This document shows, piece after piece, positions 33,401 to 43,532 of a stretch of 64,000 nucleotides of DNA. Within the stretch, counting starts at the first letter, position 1. Every line of letters begins with the position of its first letter. Source of the DNA: Ectobius pallidus (lineage: Eukaryota; Arthropoda; Insecta; Blattodea; Ectobiidae). Location: positions 151,309,265 to 151,373,264 of the forward strand of contig CAXKWD010000005.1 of assembly GCA_964059195.1 (NCBI GenBank), in the 5' to 3' direction. A model generated the notes under the pieces. The model had not been told where the DNA came from. It was given only the letters and a program-made list of their open reading frames with translations, and ran no database searches. Made by a program: the position numbers and the translations under genes.

Positions 33401-34364
33401 TATGCTATTCACATTAATGTATCAGGTATCATGTGATGTGGACTTGATCAAAGAACAGATCTATTGTATACCATTAATGGCGGATTAGTAGTGGAGCACC
33501 AATAAGGGCAGAATAATCGATATCTGACTCCTCTTAGAAATGATTCTTCCAGGAACATCTCAGGATTTGACCTTTGAGGCCTCGCCGATAAAGAGCGTTA
33601 GCATTCGCTTTATTATTCGCATTTATAAAATAGTTGTCCTTATTTGTAAGAATAATAACATCTGCTGTGACAAGTTTAACGCCTCTAATGTATGGACGAG
33701 GGAATTTTAATTGCAATGAGTTGTGACTATGCATACCCATTCCGGCTTTCAGACATAAATCTCTGCATTACCCTCCATGCCCATGTAAGCACTCTCCGTT
33801 CTATTAATGAACTTCCTCACACAAAAGCAAGTCCCTGACCTCTCTTCAGACGGACAGTATCCTGAGTCCTAGACTGAGCTGGTCCAATAGAGTGAGTGGC
33901 AGCTCTAACCAAAGTAACAATGGCCGGTAAAGAGTTATTGTTATTACCTTCTCTGCCCTTTTTTATTTATTATTTTCAATTACAACTCGTGTTTCACCTG
34001 CAGGTATGTCACGAGGTATTTTCTGTATTGGATGAGTTTAACAGATTTTATTTACAATGTGTTTTATTGCGAATGGAGTTTGTTGTGAACTGTTTTGAGG
34101 AAGTTCATTATACTCACGGTGTTTATGTGTGTCTTCATAACCTGTGTCAAGGGTAGCGAAGTCAGGACTGCTGGACGTTCTCTGGAAAATATTGAGCATT
34201 CTTTCAGAAGGTGAAGAGCCGTCTGGTTGCCTTCCTCGGGACCATTGGTACTATAGATAGAGGAAGTAAGTGACTGTTTTCGACCCTAAAATTTGATGTC
34301 GAGTATTCAGCATAAACACGCGGTTTGAAGTCCTCAATCAAGGTTCTGAGTCTACTTTTGGCTC
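33401..34364. other. Unassigned sequence
   Basis: 34247-34300 (TTGGTACTATAGATAGAGGA) resembles the complement of 51280-51335. The 86-residue frame at 33896-34156 shows no domain. Confidence 0.35.
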
Positions 34365-34842
34365 GAATAAAATCAGGTAAAATAATAAAACAAAGTTCCA
34401 GATGGAGTTAATAGGTCGTATTCCAGAAACAACAGTTTTTAGCCCACGGTTCCTGGAGAAAGTTTGATCAGTATATATGAAGAAATATTAATAGAACGAA
34501 TTTACAACAAATTCTTCACATCTTCAACTTTTCAAAATCTGAAGGCTTACAAAAACGCAGTCACTTCTCTTCAGTTCCCAACAACATATTCAGTTTTATC
34601 GATTGGTACAAATTTGCTATTCGAAAAGTATGTAGCCGTTAACGGTCGTTACACCGGTAAAGATCAACTGATCTGGCCGAAAAAATAGGGTTCTTCCTAC
34701 GGATTTTATAAGTATGCATATCAGATATCAAGAAAGTCTCATAAATCGTATTCGAGCTATCGCGTGTACAGACACACGGACGGACGGACAGGCGTTTTTC
34801 CAGTTCACTAAGTAATCTTGAAAATACCATTCTGGCACTTAA
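34365..34842 (+). mobile_element. Family T repeat, diverged single-unit copy (T4)
   Basis: Starts GAATAAAATCAGGTAAAAT and AAAGTTCCAG. The right part has AAAATAGGGTTCTTCC, TCGAGCTATCGCGTGTACAG and ACACGGACGGACGGACAGG, ending ATACCATTCTGGCACTTAA. The middle is not clearly T sequence, so it is degraded or replaced. Confidence 0.7.
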
Positions 34843-35715
34843 AATATATACAGTTTTAAGCACCCCTGACAAAGATTCTGATGTCATGGTCATCACTCTG
34901 TTACTTCTATTTGCTTAAGGATAGCACTTGAAAAAATATCGTACCCACAGTTACCTTAAAGGATGACCGAAGTGTTGAAAGTGGCTTTCTAATCTACTTG
35001 TTCTAGAAACTTGGGATTTTGTAAAATTAATTAAAATTAAAATTTTAGTTTAGTTTAGTTTAGTTTAGTTTAAGTTTAATATTTCATTCGAATGTCCCAA
35101 TTTTTGTTTAGATACCGTATTGATTAATTTAACTGCTTTTTAATCAAAACTGAAATCTCTATCTCCTCCAACAGATATTATAATTAGAACCTGAATTTTT
35201 ATGTGAGATTCTTTGATCTTACTTTACGAATTGACTGATGGATTTTTTTATTATTTATACTTTTGCTTACAAATTTAATTTGCCCAGAAAAATTAAAAAA
35301 ACTGCTCTAGGATTTTAGCCTACCAAATACATAAAAAAAGAACTAAGGCCTACACAGAAAATAAGATTAACAATTTTGTAAAGTATATTGTGTCTTATGG
35401 GAGAAGATACGAGTAGATCTTGAACGTGGCAGAATAACATGCAAATTGAGGCTAAGAAAACGGCGATTAAAATATGCATACACCATTGAAATGCATTAAT
35501 GATTAAAGATGGGGTAAGTAGCACCTGTTCCATGTGTTCAAACGGCACAACATTTTGCACAGGTACTTTAGAGTATGCTTGATTTTTTACATTAAAATAA
35601 AAAAATCGTACTTTTTACAGAAATGACTAAAACAACACTTCTGTCATCCCTTAAGTATGGAAAAAAGTTAATTATAAATATGGCACACAAATATTTACTA
35701 TTCTAGGGGCGTTAA
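34843..35715. other. AT-rich sequence with (TTTAG)n at 35044-35072
   Basis: Five TTTAG units follow AAAATTAAAATTT. It resembles the tail of family B SINEs, but no SINE body adjoins it. Confidence 0.45.
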
Positions 35716-36140
35716 GAACGTAATCTGAAAGTCTTCGAAAACAGGGTGCTTAGGAAAATATTTGAGCCTAAGAGAAATGAAAATGGGGACTGGAGAAAAC
35801 TGCATAACGACGAGCTTCATAACTTCTACTCGTCACCGGATATAGTAAGGGTAATTAAATCGTGGAGGATGAAATGGGCTGGACATGTTGAGCGTATGGG
35901 GGAGGAAAGACATATTTTAAAAACATTGACGGGGAGACCCGAAGGGAAAAGATCACTTGGAAGACCTAGACGCAGGAGGGAGGGCAATATTAGGACAGAT
36001 TTAAGGGAACTCGGATTTGCGAAGGATGGTTGGATGGAGTTAGCACAGAATAAGGGTTAAATGGCGGGTTCCATAAAATTGATAATAATATTTCTTTAAC
36101 TTACTTAGGAATTGTCTATTGCCATTGAGTAAGTATTATA
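35716..36140 (+). pseudogene. 5'-truncated LINE, reverse transcriptase C-terminus
   Basis: The open frame 35716-36060 encodes [65 protein letters not shown] and WMELAQNKG, then stops. This WAGHV/GRPRRRWED region is the C-terminal end of ORF2 in RTE- or Jockey-like LINEs of insects. The polymerase core, endonuclease and ORF1 are missing. The 3' UTR ends GGAATTGTCTATTGCCATTG, then AGTAAGTA. It is the same family as 15763-16190, which lies in the opposite orientation. Confidence 0.87.
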
Positions 36141-37049
36141 GGGGTGTTTCAGTTAGTTTTTTTGTGCCTTCTGTTAAGTTTGTAATTTGGCCATTTGCAT
36201 TGCAATGTTCGTTGATCATGAAGAGCATTAGTCCTTATTATCGCTAAGCAATTGAGTTTAAGTTCTGGTATACTAATAGGACTTCGCTGTATTAACTCAT
36301 GCAATCCATAACTACGGACTTCTGTACGGTTTATACTGTTCATGTTATTTTTCTTCTCACGGAAATTCCTTCCACAAGAATGTAGTCTCGAACCGCTCCA
36401 TCAGTTCAGACACAACTACTGTCTTCAATTCATTATGACGTTAATTGATTCTAATTTTATTGCCCAGAAACACGTTCAAACTGCGGATATACCTGCGTTG
36501 TTAATTGTTGGGAGGTCTCTTTAACAGTTACCATGACCCGCAATAACGTTTTCTTAACATTTTTACGCCATGTCAGGAGTTAATTAAGCAACTCTCGTTA
36601 TATTGGTATTTGTTTATCACCAGAATCCCGCAACAGGAAAGCCAAACTAAAGTAGAGGTTATAAGAAAAACTTCTGAGAAAACATTTAAAGCTATATTTA
36701 GAACTGCTCTGATAGTATGTGTTTCGGAAATTTATATAATGACTGGATAGTGCAAATTGCTAGTTTCAGTTTTTAAATATACAATAAAAATATCAGCAAC
36801 AAGACGAAAGCCAGGACGGTTTTTACTTGCTCTGCTCGGTCAGAAAGTAGTTCATTATAGATTGAGGAAGTACTTGTGTTCAAATTTCAAGCTCTTTTCT
36901 ATACATCCGTTTTAAAAATATTTATTTATTTGGTGGCATTTCCTGGGGTTACAGGAAGAAACTTGGCAAGTGCATTTATTTGCAAAAATTAATTAGTGCT
37001 ACTTTGATGCAGTGAAATGCAGTGCCACCCAGGCGAAGGTTGGTATTTC
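36141..37049. other. AT-rich sequence, nothing recognised
   Basis: No supported feature. Confidence 0.4.
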
Positions 37050-37215
37050 TGCCTATCATTCTTTCAGACTCACAGTAGGCCATGTAGCTATTCATTTGCG
37101 TTTGGTTTTTTGTTGATGTGTTTATGTGGTGTGATAATTTCAACTGATACTCATTTTTAAATAATTTGATGAAATACGATGAAATATTGGCGACAACTCA
37201 TGGTAAGTAAACATG
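37050..37215 (-). mobile_element. SINE family E body fragment
   Basis: GTAGGCCATGTAGCTATTC, TTGTTGATGTGTTTATG, ATTTCAACTGATACTCATT, ACGATGAAATATTGG and ACTCATGGTAAGTAAAC follow in order the complement of 14238-14575. The tRNA-like head is missing. Confidence 0.65.
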
Positions 37216-37272
37216 AGGTGTTTTTTGGTAAGCATTTTCAACATCTTCTGTTAATAGGTGAGTTTCTTACTT

Positions 37273-37690
37273 CATAATAGTATATTGCAATACAAGTACC
37301 GTAAGCGATGCATACGGATCGAGGAAAGAGATTTTTCAATTTTCCGAGATCCGTTATGCGCTTACGGCATGAGTATTGCATGCTATTTTTTGCACGATGA
37401 TTATTTATATCAATGTAATTATATTAATTGAGATATTACCTGAAAATATTATGTATACACATTATTGAAGATAGATGTTTATTTCAGAAAGTGATTCGCA
37501 TGTGTTTGTTGTTATGGGAACCGAATATTTGTCCTGGGGGGCCTTGTCCATAAAGGTTTGTATTATGATGTGCCGTAAGTAAATTCTTACCGCACATAGC
37601 AACAAGATTGCGTGTGGGAATGTCAGCTTACGATCCACGGCAACAACATTCGTAAGTACCAGTAATTAGTTAAGTCGTGCAAAAATGATT
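37273..37690 (+). repeat. Dispersed repeat H, copy 2, with terminal hairpin
   Basis: Same orientation and order as 32922-33400, about 4.3 kb away. The stem GCAATACAAGTACCGTAAGC pairs with GCTTACGGCATGAGTATTGC, and GGATCGAGGAAA with TTTTCCGAGATCC. It lacks the GAAAACAC palindrome of copy 1. It ends GTAATTAGTTAAGTCGTGC and AAAAATGA. Confidence 0.85.
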
Positions 37691-37900
37691 GTAACAGTGC
37701 ATTATACGCTAGCACTGCCAACCATCACAATAAATTCCACCTACAAAACACCAAAGATACAACTTATCGATACAGCACAATCTAGATTGTATTCCAACTT
37801 ACGATTCGTTGTAAACAGGTTTTAACTCAGAGAAGCAGCAGCTTACCTGAAACAAGGAGAAAAATATATTTAAGTTCATTTTATTTGGATATGCCTACTT

Positions 37901-38040
37901 TCAGGAATCTTCGCTTTTACTAACGGATTGGTATCCAGTACCGGCTATCATAAAAATCATCTGCTTTAATGTCAATAGCCATAAATGGGGGCGAGCATTG
38001 TCGTGAAAAACTTTGACACTATCAGAATGAATGTTACAGT
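37901..38040 (-). pseudogene. Mariner transposase fragment, second catalytic Asp block
   Basis: The minus strand encodes HSDSVKVFHDNARPH, the conserved HDNARPH block holding the second Asp of the DD34D triad. After that the sequence no longer follows the family (LWLLTLKQMIFMIAGTG), by deletion or frameshift. It faces away from the plus-strand arm at 38050. Confidence 0.82.
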
Positions 38041-38047
38041 CCAGACC

Positions 38048-38242
38048 TGGCACCGTCGGACTTTCATTTGTTTGGTCCCATGAAAAAATTCTGGTCAGTA
38101 AACGCTTTGCTTCAGATGCAGAAGTGAAGACAGCAGTCCGCAGATGGCTATACTCCAACCGAATGAACAGGGTGTTATGAAACTGGCATCACGATGGGAG
38201 AAATGTGTTGAGAAACTTAGCGACTATATAGAAAAATAGACA
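38048..38242 (+). pseudogene. Mariner transposase C-terminus, frameshifted
   Basis: DLAPSDFHLFGPMKKF (third catalytic Asp block), then a frame change to LVSKRFASDAEVKTAVRRWL, SNRMNRVL and a stop. A further frame reads LASRWEKCVEKLSDYIEK and stops at 38242. Two frame changes make it inactive. Confidence 0.87.
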
Positions 38243-38537
38243 AAAAATTCCCCCTTCATGTGTGCATTTGTTTGTAATTGTACCTACTAAACTTTTTGTA
38301 AAAAAAATATATATATATTGTGCGTTACTTTTCGATCCACCCTCGTACATAGCAACATATTGTTGCTCATGGCAATAAACTACTCATTCAATTACATTAA
38401 CAAAACATTTTACATGAATAATAGTAGCCTAATTATATCAATCCTCCGGTAGCCTCCTCTATCTGTTATGCAGTGGACTTCATCGTGGACTTTTACGTCT
38501 TTCTCATGCAGTCCATTAGCAATCTAGTCTAGAATAT

Positions 38538-39157
38538 ACAGGGTGTTAATGAATAACACCGAAATATTTTACCTGTGTATAGAGGGGACATAGACAAGCA
38601 ACTTTTATTAGGACATTTTTGCTCTATGTCGTAAAATGTGTATGCTACAGGGCATTAAAGTCCTTAAAATTTGTTGCTCATAACTCAATAATTGAGCGAA
38701 ATAGGGTTAAAATTTTCATTAAATTGACTTCATGCCTTCTTAGCGATCGATAAAAACCTGATTCTTAACAATTCATCAACACCAATACCATAATTTAGAA
38801 TTTTCATAATCTGCAAAATTTACTGACTAATCACATGATTGCCCGCCACTGCATTATGTTTTTATTCCTAATTCCAGACCTAACAAAAATGTTTCGTTTG
38901 TCTTTTTTCCCCTCAGAGTTGTAAGATATCGATCGTCATTTTTTACAATTTTCCCGACCACTACACAATATTCACTGTTCCTTTGTTTCCCATCATTTCA
39001 AGTATTAGAAGACAGTGGCGTGCATATCCTTGGGAGATTTTATGTTATAACAGGAAGAATTGAATCCATAGAGCAAAAATCTCCTAATAAAAGTTGCTTG
39101 TCTATGTCCCCTCTATACACCGGTAAAATATTTCGGTGTTATTCATTAACACCCTGT
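38538..39157. mobile_element. TIR element with 91-bp near-identical inverted repeats, TA target
   Basis: Left 38538-38628 and right 39067-39157 are complementary over 91 bp with two differences. They begin ACAGGGTGTTAATGAATAAC and continue GAGGGGACATAGACAAGC. TA flanks both ends (38536-38537, 39158-39159). 620 bp, no transposase frame. The high TIR identity suggests recent activity. TA targeting suggests a Tc1/mariner-type MITE; this is inference. Confidence 0.87.
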
Positions 39158-39275
39158 ATAGAGGAAAATCGTCTTTGGCGGGAGTCGAATCCAGGTTTTC
39201 ATCCTCAGGAAGTACCTAGTCTCATTCTACGTATTTTTCTAGACTCATATCGACCTCGCAAAGTCGAACGGTATT

Positions 39276-39533
39276 CTGTCTGTCTGGAACCCTATACCCC
39301 TATGTTGGGGCGAAGGGGCCTCCAAGTGGAGATTTCTGTTACGTATATGAAATTTTGTTTCGCTTATTTTCCGAGAGAGGGCAGAGGGACAGTTGTTAAG
39401 CTCATCGCCTCTCAACCCCCCTCAGGAAACTAAGGTATTACTTGGACGTGAAAGGGCCGAGAATTTTTTTCCAGAGGCTCTAATTTAGGTTTGGATTTCT
39501 TTTACGACACGGGCCCCTCAGCTTAAAGTAAAT
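39276..39533 (-). mobile_element. SINE family C, 5'-truncated, perfect 12-bp TSD
   Basis: Body and 3' end as at 1015-1392, but the tRNA-like head is gone. The flank TCGAACGGTATT is exact at 39264-39275 and 39534-39545, so truncation occurred during insertion, as in LINE-driven reverse transcription. Confidence 0.9.
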
Positions 39534-39739
39534 TCGAACGGTATTAGGAACTAAAATTGAAAAGTCGGGTTGAATTCACACCCAGTACAAATTTTACTGT
39601 ACGGAACACAATATATATAGACTATCCCTTTAGTGAGATAATGCTGAAAGCTTGTAGAGAATTACTGGATAATATTTTACAACGGATAAAAATCATTATT
39701 CTAATGGATAATGTATAAATACTGTACAAGAAAATAGTA

Positions 39740-40267
39740 ATTTATAATTTATAATTGCTAAATTCAATCTTATGGAGTAAAAATATTTTACATAGAACTA
39801 AAAAATTAATATATCAGGCATCATTACAAAGTTCAACATTATATGGCGCTGAAACTTGGACCATAAGTAGACAACAAGCAAACAAATTAATGGTATTTGC
39901 AATGGATTTTTGGAGGCGTGCAGGAAGAAAATACAGGAAAGAAAATATTCGGAATAATAGAATAAGGGAAAAAATGCAAGTTGAAAAAAATATTTTGGAA
40001 ATTGTAGAAGAAAGACGCTTGAAATGGTGTGGACATGTACTCAGAATGACAGAGGATAGAATACCCAAGAAAATTTTGTATTGGAAAGTAGAAGGAAAAA
40101 GGAAGAAGAGGGAAGCCCAAAGAGTGCTGGATGGATGGGGTGAAAAGGAGTATGGCGAGAAAAGGATTAAGTGAAGAAGATGCTATGGACAGGGACTTAT
40201 GGAGGCAAAATATTGTTGTGGGATGAAGGAAAACCATTGTATTGTGGAATATTCCTTAATAAAAAAA
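39740..40267 (+). pseudogene. 5'-truncated LINE with 36-bp TSD, reverse transcriptase C-terminus
   Basis: The frame 39755-40174 encodes TLYGAETWTISRQQAN, IREKMQVEKNILEIVEE and RRLKWCGHVLRMTEDR, typical of the C-terminal part of a LINE ORF2. A frameshift near 40150 moves the similarity to MARKGLSEEDAMDRDLWRQN, then a stop. It ends in AATAAAAAAAA. A direct repeat of 36 nt with two differences flanks it (39704-39739, 40268-40303, starting ATGGATAAT), so both edges are known. Its family differs from the LINE at 35716. Confidence 0.9.
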
Positions 40268-40303
40268 ATGGATAATTTATAAATACTGTACAACAAAATA
40301 GTA

Positions 40304-40828
40304 CTAGGGCATTGCTCTCTGTTCGCAGCTATAAGAATAGTTCCGCATATAATGAGTTGTCACCAAGGTTAATCTATCTGAGTTCAGATGCTGTATCACT
40401 GAGCTGTATCAATCTATCTGTATACCTGCATCTCTCTGCCATACATTAAATCAGCTCTCAGTTTAATGAGCAATAACTATAATCATGTTCGCAGTGAAGT
40501 AAGGTAACTTATTTCAGGACAGTTAATAGACAATTACAGCAGACGTTGATTATGAATTATGAATGTATATAGTAATAATATTATGCAACATGACCTGTGT
40601 AAGGCGACCTAAAGGCAGGTAATTTTCTACACAATATCATCGATCCTGAAGTTGAGTCTATGATTCTACTATAAATCGCACCCATTTTCTTCGGCTTGGA
40701 TTCCATATTTCTGAAAACAGTCAATGTCAAGACTGCTTCGAAATCGAAAGGCCCATTCCCAGTTTGACCATACTGAAATAGCTTTTTAAGTAGTAGACTT
40801 TTTCAATTAAAATTCTTTAGCCCAGAAT
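40304..40828. other. AT-rich sequence, nothing recognised
   Basis: No supported feature. Confidence 0.4.
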
Positions 40829-41118
40829 AGGCGGTACGCCGTGGTGTAGCGGTTGAGGCACTGGGTTCGATTCCCGATGAGGTCGGTGGGAATTTTCCAT
40901 TGGCCTATTCCTTCTGGTAGCACTGTGGCCCTGAGGTCAACTCAGCCTCTAATAGAAATGAGTACCAGGCGTATCCCTGGGGGTAAAAAGCGGTCGGTGC
41001 GTATGGCTGACAACCTTACCACCTTCCTGGGCCGATATCAATCTGGGAGCTTCAACCTCCCGGAAACTTTACGGGTCTCCATGGCCCATGCAGGGGTCAC
41101 TTTACCTTTCTACCTTTT
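40829..41118 (+). mobile_element. tRNA-derived SINE, family A, short head
   Basis: GTACGCCGTGGTGTAGCGGT, TGAGGCACTGGGTTCGATTC and CCGATGAGGTCGGTGG, then the family body to GGTCTCCATGGCCCATGCAG. Compared with 3501-3795 about 15 nt between box A and box B are missing. Confidence 0.9.
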
Positions 41119-41205
41119 TAGACCAAGGTCGGTAACCTGTTAAACATGAAGGATTACTTTCTTGTGTTTTACTCTAGGGGCGCCAAGCAAAACGTCGATT
41201 TAAAT

Positions 41206-41331
41206 ATTATATATGAGAATATTATAGGAGAAAAATTCCTCCGACACTGGGACTTGAACCCAGGACCTTTGACCCAGGTCCTGGGTTCAAGTCCCAGTGT
41301 CGGAGGTAATTTTATCCTATAATATTCTCAT
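41206..41331. mobile_element. tRNA-like palindrome, copy 3, 12-bp TSD
   Basis: The left arm (to 41268) reads ATGAGAATATTATAGGAG, AAAAATTCCTCCGACACTGG, GACTTGAACCCAGGACCT. The right arm (41276-41331) is its near-perfect complement around a 7-nt centre TTGACCC. Each arm is a tRNA T-arm half (GGTTCAAGTCCCAGTGTCGG). The flank GTCGATTTAAAT is exact at 41194-41205 and 41332-41343. It is shorter than copy 1: the D-arm and anticodon parts are gone. Confidence 0.88.
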
Positions 41332-41432
41332 GTCGATTTAAATGTTTTATTTACTTATTTATTTTTGACAAGATTCTGTTCTTCAGCATAATTGTTACAT
41401 TTTCTGTAAATATCTTGAGAAATCATTTTTGT

Positions 41433-41665
41433 GGCCGCCGCGGGTGAGTCAATAGCGCGCCTGCCTTCCACTCCAGTGGACCGGGTTCGATTCCCGGCCG
41501 GGTTGGGGATTTTTCAGTAGTGAAAAATTCCTTTCCCGGGTTCAGGGCTGGGTGTGTGTATCCTTAGCTTTAAGTAGGTAGGGGACTGGCGCACCCCGGC
41601 AACAAATCCGCTGTGTATATCCCTTTACGGGATCACCAGTGGTCGCTCGCGAACCTGAGGAATAC
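41433..41665 (+). mobile_element. tRNA-derived SINE, family D
   Basis: GGCCGCCGCGGGTGAGTCAA, GCGCGCCTGCCTTCCACTCC and box B GGGTTCGATTCCCGG, then GGGGATTTTTCAGTAGTG, GGCGCACCCCGGCAACAAAT and ATCACCAGTGGTCGCTCGCG. Only copy in the window; no clear TSD. Confidence 0.8.
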
Positions 41666-42228
41666 CTTTTTATATACAACATTCTTGCTTTTAATTTGAA
41701 ATTAGTGCATTGTTGTTGTGTCCTAAGTTGTGGAAAACTTTTAATTTAAAGACAGCTACGGTACCCGAAAGGTATTGAACTCTTCTGCGTACCTTCATAA
41801 GGCCCAAATGCTCTCCGTGTACCACTTGTTGGGAACTACTAGGGTATAGCTAGGAATGAGGAAGGATTTATCACTTAGAGACGTAAGAGGGGGATGGAAT
41901 GCACACACTCATGATTATAAAGCAGGTGGCTGTCTTGTATGGACAACTTCATTATGAACATACTCCGGATGCAACGGAACTCTGGTACAGTAAACTAAAA
42001 TACTCCGTTCAAAAACCGATATACTGTATGTCTCATATCCCGTGCTTTAACAATCCCATTGTGTAGCGGTTATCAAGTGTTTGACGTAAATGGATATGAC
42101 AGGTGTCGAATGATCGTAAATGACCCACACCGCGGAATAAAATAAAATAATAACTTAAGGAGTGAGTTAAACAATGTGAACTCCGATTAAAAAAAATCAG
42201 CTTTGTTTATACTCCTTTAAGCTAAGGG
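41666..42228. other. Unassigned sequence
   Basis: No supported feature. Confidence 0.4.
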
Positions 42229-42842
42229 GCCATATCAGGAGTTCTATATTTATTTATTTTATTCTGCCAACTACAGGAATAAATCCCAATTACAGTTGGC
42301 GTAGTTTCGCCAATACATGTTGTACAGTATAAAAATACAATACATATAAATGAACGAATGTGTGAGGATAAAGAAGAAAAAATACATAAATGATTTACAA
42401 TAACTACAATTAATTTAACAAGACAATCTAAAAATTAAGCCAAATCATATGGAACATATAACAGTTTATGAAGAAGTCCTATGTATTGATTCAATGACAA
42501 GTCAAAATCCAGAAGAGCATTTTGAAGTGATAAAGAATTATATCGTTTACACATTTGAATGAAAGATGAACATGGTAGGCCAAGGAACTATTGATTGTGA
42601 ACTATTTCTATTATTGGTATATTTTATGTAGTAAATTTGAACTGATGTTAATTTAAATGGATATGATACAGGATGAAATGCTGAGGATAATTCATGGTAT
42701 GTACATATCAAATTCGGCATTTGCCTTTACGACTGGGGATACTATGAAAAAACCCATATCAAATTGGCCGGCCACGAGATTTGAATCTGGGACCTCCCGA
42801 ATTCAAGTCCAAGACCTTACCATCTCGGCCATCTCGCTCGCT
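42229..42842 (-). mobile_element. SINE family E, split by a LINE 3' end
   Basis: The tRNA-like head (CGAGCGAGATGGCCGAGATG, box B GATTCAAATCTCG on the minus strand) is at 42765-42842. The body runs to about 42566 (GGTAGGCCAAGGAACTATTG). The SINE 3' part CCATATCAGGAGTTCTAT reappears at 42229-42247, beyond the insertion. Confidence 0.75.
42248..42565 (-). mobile_element. LINE 3' end with (AATA)n tail, inserted in the SINE
   Basis: Minus strand: CTACGCCAACTGTAATTGGG, ATTTATTCCTGTAGTTGGCA and GAATAAAATAAATAAAT. A short hairpin precedes an A-rich tandem tail, as at 30279 and 58420. No TSD could be fixed. Confidence 0.55.
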
Positions 42843-43010
42843 AATTTCGATTCTGTTTTGCTGTAGATATTGCTAATCGTAGCAAGCACCAGATTTCAGT
42901 AATAGAATATACGTTTATACAGAGGTTGTCTATCTGAATCGCATGAATATGAAACAATGTGACTGTATCATATCCTGCGAACATGATACAATGTTAGCCA
43001 CTTCTTTATT

Positions 43011-43518
43011 AAGTGCCAAACTGGTGTGGGGGACGGGAAAATTTCTGTCCGTCTGTCCTTGTGTCTGTACACGCGTTAACTCAAATAGGCTTTATCGGAT
43101 TTTCATGAAACTTGGTATTCGCATTCATAACGTCCATGGGAAGAAGTCTATTGATTCTGGACTACATCGGTTGACCGATATCGGAGTAATGTCCAATTTA
43201 GTACCTATTTATGGTAATATATTATAAATAATTTATTAAATGCAAATCAGCTCTCATGACAACATATTGTTTTACAGTTTTCATATAAGGCTTTGGAAGT
43301 TGCAATACGGGTTGCTTTGACAAATAACACTACCCACATACTTCGTCACAAATGCTTATCGAACCGTAATCCCTGCTTAATGATTCGACCTGGAGCTTAA
43401 GTCGGAGATAGATTACAAAAATAACTTATTTTCTTCATATCATAATTGCAGTTATCACTGATTAAACAAAAGCATTCTGTCACTTTGTTACAACAGTTTA
43501 CCTGATTTTATTCTTTAT
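43011..43518 (-). mobile_element. Family T repeat, complete single-unit form (T5)
   Basis: Starts ATTAAGTGCCAAACTGGTG and ends ACTTTGTTACAACAGTTTAC, then CTGATTTTATTC. One unit (TTTCATGAAACTTGGTATTC; TGACCGATATCGGAGTAATG), then AATCAGCTCTCATGACAAC and CTGCTTAATGATTCGACC. About 508 bp, no tRNA-like insert. It serves as the reference short form. Confidence 0.87.
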
Positions 43519-43532
43519 ATTTCCAGCATGGT

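Larger units (their letters stand above)
37900..38345. mobile_element. Second palindromic mariner derivative, left end lost
   Basis: The right TIR CTTTTCGATCCACCCTCG is followed by TA at 38346-38347. As at 26003-27340, a minus-strand transposase piece abuts a plus-strand C-terminus. No left TIR is found, so the left side is truncated near 37900. Confidence 0.82.

Noticed and set aside
35044..35072. (TTTAG)n as telomere-like sequence
   Set aside because: The insect telomere unit is TTAGG; this tract matches a SINE B-type tail instead.
39020..39433. 137-residue open frame
   Set aside because: It is made of the right TIR of the 38538-39157 MITE plus SINE family C.
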